From: Caldivirga sp. UBA161
Lineage (GTDB): Archaea; Thermoproteota; Thermoprotei; Thermoproteales; Thermocladiaceae
Length of the DNA: 47,329 nt
NCBI RefSeq assembly: GCF_002506515.1
Contig: NZ_DAXS01000007.1
Location: forward strand, 1,413 to 48,741
Direction: 5' to 3'
How positions within the stretch are numbered: position 1 is the first letter of the stretch; the number at the start of each line of letters is the position of its first letter. The position numbers were made by a program, and so were the translations under genes. Under the pieces are notes generated by a model. That model was not told the DNA's origin, did no database searches, and saw only the letters and a program-made list of their open reading frames with translations. Shown in pieces: positions 42,871 through 47,329 of this stretch.

Positions 42871-43402
42871 CCTGCCTCACCCTTAACCATTCCGCATCTC
42901 TTTGAGTAGGCTCTATTGTGAATGCCCTATAGTAGGTTAATGTCCCCTCTGAGCTCAATAGGGCTAGTATCAGCTTCATCCTATTCCTTTCAGCGTAATC
43001 AGTTAATTCAAGTAATTCCGTTGTTTTAATCCCCCTACCCTCATCAAGTATCTTAATCATATATTGGGGATTTGATGAGAGAGCATTCTTCTTCTTATCC
43101 CAAACAAGCATATCTATTTTACCATCCCTAACAGGCTTAACATATAATCCCCTATTCCTCAGGTCCAGGTAAACCACGAACCTTTCTAAATCACCTGAAT
43201 GAAGTACATCACTTATTGAGACTTGCTTTCCATTAACGTAAACCTTAAAATCACCAGCGTATATTAAGTAAGCCAATTCTATTGGGTCTATTTTATCTGG
43301 ATCAAGGGGCTTCTTATCACTAAGAAGCAGCCTAGATAATTCATCCTCAATAATGTAAAAATCCCCCACACTCTTAACCCTAAGAATCTTAACACTCTTC
43401 AT
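42848..43402 (-). CDS. endA: tRNA-splicing endonuclease, non-catalytic subunit
   Basis: The 184-residue protein matches the archaeal tRNA-intron endonuclease fold. The core FVVYLDLRNRGLYVKPVRDG corresponds to the Y-x-D-L-R-x-R-G signature, and MKLILALLSSEGTLTYYRAF to the segment with the catalytic lysine. The catalytic histidine position falls in NALSSNPQYMIKIL, which has none. Crenarchaea use an alpha2-beta2 enzyme with one catalytic and one structural subunit; this is most likely the structural one. Such enzymes cut the many non-canonical introns found in Thermoproteales tRNAs. Minus-strand TATA candidate ggttaaaaaac-like bases are at about 43420-43440. Confidence 0.75.
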   Translation of the reverse strand: MKSVKILRVKSVGDFYIIEDELSRLLLSDKKPLDPDKIDPIELAYLIYAGDFKVYVNGKQVSISDVLHSGDLERFVVYLDLRNRGLYVKPVRDGKIDMLVWDKKKNALSSNPQYMIKILDEGRGIKTTELLELTDYAERNRMKLILALLSSEGTLTYYRAFTIEPTQRDAEWLRVRQVGELKGP

Positions 43403-43564
43403 GGTAAGTAATAAGCTATCTAATAAACTGGTTAAAAAACATTATTTAATAATTAATTGAGGCTCAATATAATGCGAAGTATGTTAATCCCTTTAGGCCA
43501 TGGATTTAAGCCAGAGCCTTCTATGATTATTAATGCTTAATACCACCAGTGCAGTAGGTGATCA

Positions 43565-44617
43565 GTGCATGTAGCAGTAGCCTATGATACCTTAAGTAGG
43601 TGGGGTGGGCAGGAGTTGGTAACATACGCTATGGTTAAGGCTCTTAATGAAAGCGGATTCACTGTGGATATTATTCTACTCTTCAATGGAGGGATAGACC
43701 GCAGGATAAGTGATATACCAGCCCGGAGGATAGTGAGTGCATTTGAATATGATCCTAAATTACCTATACGTGGATTAATTAGAAACATTATAACAGGCAT
43801 AATGAGTTTAGGGTATGATTTAACAATAAACACGGTTTACCATGTTATGCTTTGGCCATTCGATATAGGTTACTTAAATAACCCAGGAACATACATGCCA
43901 CCCTACAGGCTTAGGAGGAGGGTTTTCCTAGAGTTTAATAGAATAGCGTTACCCATCTTAGGGCCTAGGCTACTTCTAGCTAACTCAAAGTGGACTCTTA
44001 ATCAATTACCCTATAGGCCAAGGCTAAGTGGTGTGCTTTACCCTCCAGTAATGCCGCATCAATGCAGTTCATCGGGTAAGGAGGACATAGTGGTTACCGT
44101 GGGTAGAATAGCTCCTGATAAGAGAATTACAGATGCAATTAAAATAATGGAAACCACCTATGCTTATTACCCTAAGGCCTCATTCTACATTATTGGGCTA
44201 CCCTACAATCAGGAGTACTTTAGGCGTGTTAAGGAGCAGGCTAAGCATGTTGAATTCATACTTGATGCCAGTGAGGAAGCTAAGTGGGACTACTTATGTA
44301 GGGCCAAGGTACTACTCCACACTGCAGTTAATGAGCATTTCGGCCTTGTTGCAGCTGAGGCCCAGTATGCTGGGGCAGTGCCTGTTGTTCATAAGTCAGG
44401 TGGCTTATGGAGTGACATAGTTAAGTATGGTGAATTTGGGTTAGGGTACTTAAGCAATAATGAGGCTGTTGAGTCGATAATTAGGCTGCTAAGTAATGAG
44501 GAGTTATTTAATGTGTACAGTATGAGGGTTAAGGAACATTCAATGTTATTCACCTATAAGGCATTTAAAAGTAGGCTAATAAGCTACGTTAAGTCGTTAA
44601 TTCAACCTGAGCCTTAA
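43565..44617 (+). CDS. Glycosyltransferase, GT4 family
   Basis: This 350-residue GT-B glycosyltransferase transfers sugar from a nucleotide donor, probably to a lipid, glycan or protein. The N-terminal domain has the loop YDTLSRWGGQELVTYAMVKAL. The C-terminal domain begins at VVTVGRIAPDKRITDAIKIM and contains the E-x7-E motif in EHFGLVAAEAQYAGAVPVVH, followed by KSGGLWSDIV, all typical of GT4. No membrane segment. It starts at GTG and stands alone; candidates include N-glycosylation or surface glycan synthesis. Confidence 0.87.
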   Translation: MHVAVAYDTLSRWGGQELVTYAMVKALNESGFTVDIILLFNGGIDRRISDIPARRIVSAFEYDPKLPIRGLIRNIITGIMSLGYDLTINTVYHVMLWPFDIGYLNNPGTYMPPYRLRRRVFLEFNRIALPILGPRLLLANSKWTLNQLPYRPRLSGVLYPPVMPHQCSSSGKEDIVVTVGRIAPDKRITDAIKIMETTYAYYPKASFYIIGLPYNQEYFRRVKEQAKHVEFILDASEEAKWDYLCRAKVLLHTAVNEHFGLVAAEAQYAGAVPVVHKSGGLWSDIVKYGEFGLGYLSNNEAVESIIRLLSNEELFNVYSMRVKEHSMLFTYKAFKSRLISYVKSLIQPEP

Positions 44618-44809
44618 TGGCCGCCCATTAATAATAGGCAGCTAAATTAAGTACTTAGAGTTAGTAGCCCTTACTAGTTAAGAAATGATAAATGGGCCGG
44701 TTTTCAGTGAAGTATTATTAGAGTTATGAGTGGGAGCTTACGGTTTAAGCATATGTATTAAGGGCCTATTCAGTTAAATTTTTAAAGAGTAGATTAATGG
44801 CTTCTATTG

Positions 44810-46144
44810 ATGAGCATAATAAAGAACCCTACTGAGAGTGCATTGAAGAAGCCTCACCTAAACCTAGCTATAATAGGGCATGTGGATCATGGTAAGTCAA
44901 CATTAACAGGTAGGCTACTGCTTGAAACAGGTTATGTTGATGAGAAGGCATTCGCCGAGCTTGAATCCGAGGCTAAGAAGCTAGGTAAGGAGGACTTCGT
45001 ATATGCTTGGATAACCGATAGGCTTAAGGAAGAAAGGGAGAGGGGTGTCACCATTGAGGCCATGCACATAGGCTTCGAGACGCCGAAGTACTTCTTCACG
45101 ATAATAGACCTACCTGGCCATAGGGACTTCGTGAAGAACATGATAGTTGGTGCAAGCCAGGCTGATGCAGCTCTATTAGTTGTTTCAGCAAGGCCAGGTG
45201 AATTTGAGGCTGGTATTGGTCCACAGGGGCAAACAAGGGAGCACCTATTCCTAGCTTGGACACTTGGTATAAGGAACCTGATAGTTGCAGTTAATAAGAT
45301 GGATGTTGTTAATTATGATCAGAAGAGGTATGAACAAATAAAGAGTGAGTTAACTAAGATACTCAAGATACTTAGGTACGATGTTAATAAAGTACCCTTC
45401 ATACCTGTAAGTGCAGTAAAGGGCGATAACATTAAGGCTAAGAGCAGCAACATGCCTTGGTACAATGGTCCAGTCCTACTGGAGGCTCTTGACTTAATTG
45501 AACCACCACCAAGGCCAATTGATAAGCCGCTTAGGTTACCCATCCAGGATGTATTCTCAATAACAGGCGCTGGTACTGTGATAACTGGTAGAGTTGAGTC
45601 AGGTGTGGTTAAGGTTGGCGACACAGTTGTTGTCTTACCACCAGCTAAGGTTGGTGACGTGAGGAGTATTGAAACCCACCATATGAAGCTTGAGGAGGCT
45701 AAGGCAGGTGACAACGTGGGTATTAACGTTAGGGGCTTTGAGAGGCAGGACCTAAAGAGAGGTGATGTAGCTGGCCATTTGAACAATCCACCAACAGTTG
45801 CTGAGGAGATAGTGGCGAGAATAGCAGTCCTAGAGCATCCAACCACAATAGGTGTAGGGTACACCCCCGTAATGCACGTACACACGGCAACTGTACCAAC
45901 CCAAATAATAGAGTTAATATCAAGGCTAGATCCGGCCACTGGGCAAACTGTTGAGCAGAAGCCTCAATTCATAAAGAGAGGCGACGTAGCAATGGTTAGG
46001 CTTAAGCCACTTAAGCCAGTTGTTGTTGAAAGGTTCTCAGACCTACCTGCACTGGGTAGGTTCTCACTTAGAGACATGGGTAGAACCGTGGCGGCTGGGC
46101 AAATAATAGAGATTAAACCAGCTAAAGTTGAGATAAAGAGGTAA
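44810..46144 (+). CDS. tuf: Translation elongation factor EF-1alpha
   Basis: This GTPase delivers aminoacyl-tRNA to the ribosome. G motifs are GHVDHGKS (about 23-30), the switch I threonine in RERGVTIEAM, DLPGH, NKMD and the SAVKG. Domain II has TGAGTVITGRVESG, and domain III has LPALGRFSLRDMGRTVA. ATG 44810 gives 444 residues, the usual length; a TTG just before it is also open. A TATA-like ttaaatttttaaag (about 44774-44787) lies about 28 bases upstream. uS10, which often follows tuf in archaea, is not present. Confidence 0.96.
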   Translation: MSIIKNPTESALKKPHLNLAIIGHVDHGKSTLTGRLLLETGYVDEKAFAELESEAKKLGKEDFVYAWITDRLKEERERGVTIEAMHIGFETPKYFFTIIDLPGHRDFVKNMIVGASQADAALLVVSARPGEFEAGIGPQGQTREHLFLAWTLGIRNLIVAVNKMDVVNYDQKRYEQIKSELTKILKILRYDVNKVPFIPVSAVKGDNIKAKSSNMPWYNGPVLLEALDLIEPPPRPIDKPLRLPIQDVFSITGAGTVITGRVESGVVKVGDTVVVLPPAKVGDVRSIETHHMKLEEAKAGDNVGINVRGFERQDLKRGDVAGHLNNPPTVAEEIVARIAVLEHPTTIGVGYTPVMHVHTATVPTQIIELISRLDPATGQTVEQKPQFIKRGDVAMVRLKPLKPVVVERFSDLPALGRFSLRDMGRTVAAGQIIEIKPAKVEIKR

Positions 46145-46150
46145 TGGTGA

Positions 46151-46171
46151 AAAATACCCTATAGGTATTTT
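46151..46171 (+). terminator. Hairpin terminator after EF-1alpha
   Basis: A perfect 8-bp stem (aaaatacc and ggtatttt) with a 5-base loop starts six bases after the tuf stop, followed by an AT-rich run. Its place and symmetry suggest a 3'-end or RNA-stability element of this highly expressed gene. Confidence 0.5.
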
Positions 46172-46369
46172 AAATTAACGTAAATTATGCCCCTTCTAAT
46201 AAAATACCAGGGTTACTTAAAGTCATTATTGAAGCGAGTAATTAATAAAAATACTGATATTCAACACCAGTGGTGATTAGTGAGTAGGGGTGCTTCTGAG
46301 GGCATGATGAATTGAACCCGGCATGACCCTAATTATTATATTTTAAATTACTAAGTAATGGAGCATTAC

Positions 46370-46570
46370 TCAAACACTAAAGGCCTCACTTTTAGGGATT
46401 GTGTTGTCTTCAAAATGAGCGTACATACTTTCCTTCTCCTTAATTTCTTTTAACCCAATTATTCTCGTGTGAATACGCATATTCCTGCCCCAGTTGCCAG
46501 TGTGGGTGAATTTCATGATCCCAAGAACAGTAGAACCATTTAATACACCAGTAAACACAACATTAAACAT
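46370..46570 (-). CDS. Uncertain small ORF, 66 aa
   Basis: The frame opens with ATG and has codon use not unlike its neighbours. Its sequence (for example GIMKFTHTGNWGRNMRIHTR) matches no family I know. No clear TATA box is seen upstream. It could be a small gene, the tail of a decayed one, or a chance frame. Confidence 0.3.
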   Translation of the reverse strand: MFNVVFTGVLNGSTVLGIMKFTHTGNWGRNMRIHTRIIGLKEIKEKESMYAHFEDNTIPKSEAFSV

Positions 46571-46629
46571 TCACTAGGAGGCTATCACATAAGACTCCCC
46601 CAACAACCCCCAATCCCTAGGCGAGGAGA

Positions 46630-47329
46630 TCATTGGGTTAATTTAATTATCCTCTCGTACTTAACCTCCCAATTAATCTTAGCCATCTTAGAAACTTCAT
46701 CTAACCTCTTCATCACGTCACTACTTAACTTAACATTAATGCTTCCCACATCATCCTCAAGTTGAGCCACACTTGTGGCACCTATTATTGGAATTATAGT
46801 AACCCCCATTTCCTCCGACTTCCTTAAAATCCATGCTAACGCTAATTGAGCATCAGTAACCCCTAATTCCCTTGCCAACTCATGGAACTCCCTCATTGCC
46901 TTTAACGTTTCTGGAGTTAAGTACCTCCACCGTATTTCATCGATGTAACTTGCCCTGGACATTTCAGGTATACCATTAAGGTACTTTCCTGTTAATACTC
47001 CCTGGGCTAAAGGAATGTAGGCCATTATGCCTAAACCGTATCTACTGGCTAATGGTACCTTATCCTTCTCAATATCCCTCTCAATGAGGTTATATGGCTC
47101 CTGCATGGCTATGAATGGTAAGTGAATTTGCCTTGAGTAGTTCACAATATACTCTATGTCCTCTGGGTGGAAGTAACTTTCACCAATATAATTAACAAGA
47201 CCCTGAGTAACCAGGTCCTTTAAAGTATCTAGGGTTTCTTCAATTGGTGTGGATGGGTCTGGCCTATGCATTAAGTATATATCCACGTAGCTTATTCCCA
47301 TTCTACTTAGTGATTCCTTAATCTGCCAC
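46630..47329 (-). CDS. Aldo/keto reductase, 5'-partial
   Basis: The frame enters from beyond the right edge (first visible codons W-Q-I-K-E-S-L-S-R before MGISYVDIYLMHRPDPSTP). It is an NADPH-dependent aldo/keto reductase of the voltage-gated-channel-beta/YajO-like type. YLMHRPDPSTPIEETLDTLK carries the catalytic histidine, QEPYNLIERDIEKDKVP follows, then GIMAYIPLAQGVLTGKYLNG and the cofactor-binding IIPIIGATSVAQLEDDVGSI. About 233 codons are present, so roughly the first 90-100, including the catalytic Asp, Tyr and Lys region, are missing. Natural substrate unknown. Confidence 0.88.
   Translation of the reverse strand, partial: WQIKESLSRMGISYVDIYLMHRPDPSTPIEETLDTLKDLVTQGLVNYIGESYFHPEDIEYIVNYSRQIHLPFIAMQEPYNLIERDIEKDKVPLASRYGLGIMAYIPLAQGVLTGKYLNGIPEMSRASYIDEIRWRYLTPETLKAMREFHELARELGVTDAQLALAWILRKSEEMGVTIIPIIGATSVAQLEDDVGSINVKLSSDVMKRLDEVSKMAKINWEVKYERIIKLTQ

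Noticed and set aside
45319..45939. 206-codon minus-strand ORF inside EF-1alpha
   Set aside because: It is a shadow of a strongly conserved gene; composition follows the antisense of tuf codons.
46300..46340. tRNA T-arm-like ttgaacccgg
   Set aside because: No acceptor, D or anticodon arm can be built around it; no tRNA gene was found in the window.
46265..46345. C/D box sRNA candidate (gtgatta...ctga...tgatga...atga)
   Set aside because: Box C and box D are both off consensus, guides are uneven, and no terminal stem forms.

Overview
The window is a chromosomal segment of a thermophilic crenarchaeon. Supporting signs are eukaryote-like information genes (EF-1alpha, eS4, eS1, P0-type L10, NMD3, a tRNA-splicing endonuclease subunit, GatD), TATA boxes lying about 25 bases upstream of start codons so that many transcripts would be leaderless, GTG starts, and crenarchaeal families such as DUF1286 and DUF1512. 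The overall gene style suggests Thermoproteales, possibly a Caldivirga- or Vulcanisaeta-like organism; that placement is inference from family recognition, not a database match.

Bases 1-2280 are a decayed zone with no complete recognised gene apart from one small hypothetical. It holds an in-frame deletion fusion of a HEPN/MNT toxin-antitoxin pair, two truncated C-termini of TnpB-type IS200/IS605 genes facing outward, and another relic ORF. Bases 2285-6577 carry a ribosomal cluster cut down to uL24-eS4-uL5, then a translationally coupled pair: the repair protein Nre and an SplB-like radical SAM enzyme. A convincing C/D box sRNA follows, then a broken arsenate reductase.

Bases 7500-22400 are mainly metabolic: a DUF1286 membrane protein, a PLP aminotransferase, a glycerol cassette (glycerol kinase, glycerol-3-phosphate dehydrogenase, CoxG-like SRPBCC protein), a second C/D box sRNA, GatD, a 2,5-dioxopentanoate-type aldehyde dehydrogenase, an APC permease, an IolB-like cupin, membrane proteins, a plant-type asparaginase and an SCP2-like protein. 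Bases 22400-30000 hold threonine synthase (with a start-codon puzzle), a DEAD-box helicase, an archaeal prepilin peptidase, an ABC ATPase, glutamine synthetase and NMD3. Bases 30100-37200 hold a nucleotidyltransferase-like protein, an MFS exporter, a GNAT acetyltransferase, dihydroxy-acid dehydratase and an SDR dehydrogenase.

Bases 37200-46150 return to information processing: a small protein possibly of the arcadin-1 type, eS1, a tail-less uL10, a DtxR-type regulator, a DUF1512 protein with a membrane zinc-ribbon partner, uS8, the non-catalytic subunit of the tRNA-splicing endonuclease, a GT4 glycosyltransferase and EF-1alpha with a hairpin just after its stop. A partial aldo/keto reductase runs off the right end.

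The most interesting items are the C/D box sRNAs (one with a guide that fits the anticodon loop of tRNA-Cys and would place a 2'-O-methyl on wobble base 34), the threonine synthase whose zinc ribbon is encoded but has no canonical start upstream, the uL10 without its acidic tail, the Nre/radical-SAM pair, the DUF1512/zinc-ribbon pair, and the decayed mobile and toxin-antitoxin remnants at the left end. I saw no rRNA, tRNA or CRISPR array.
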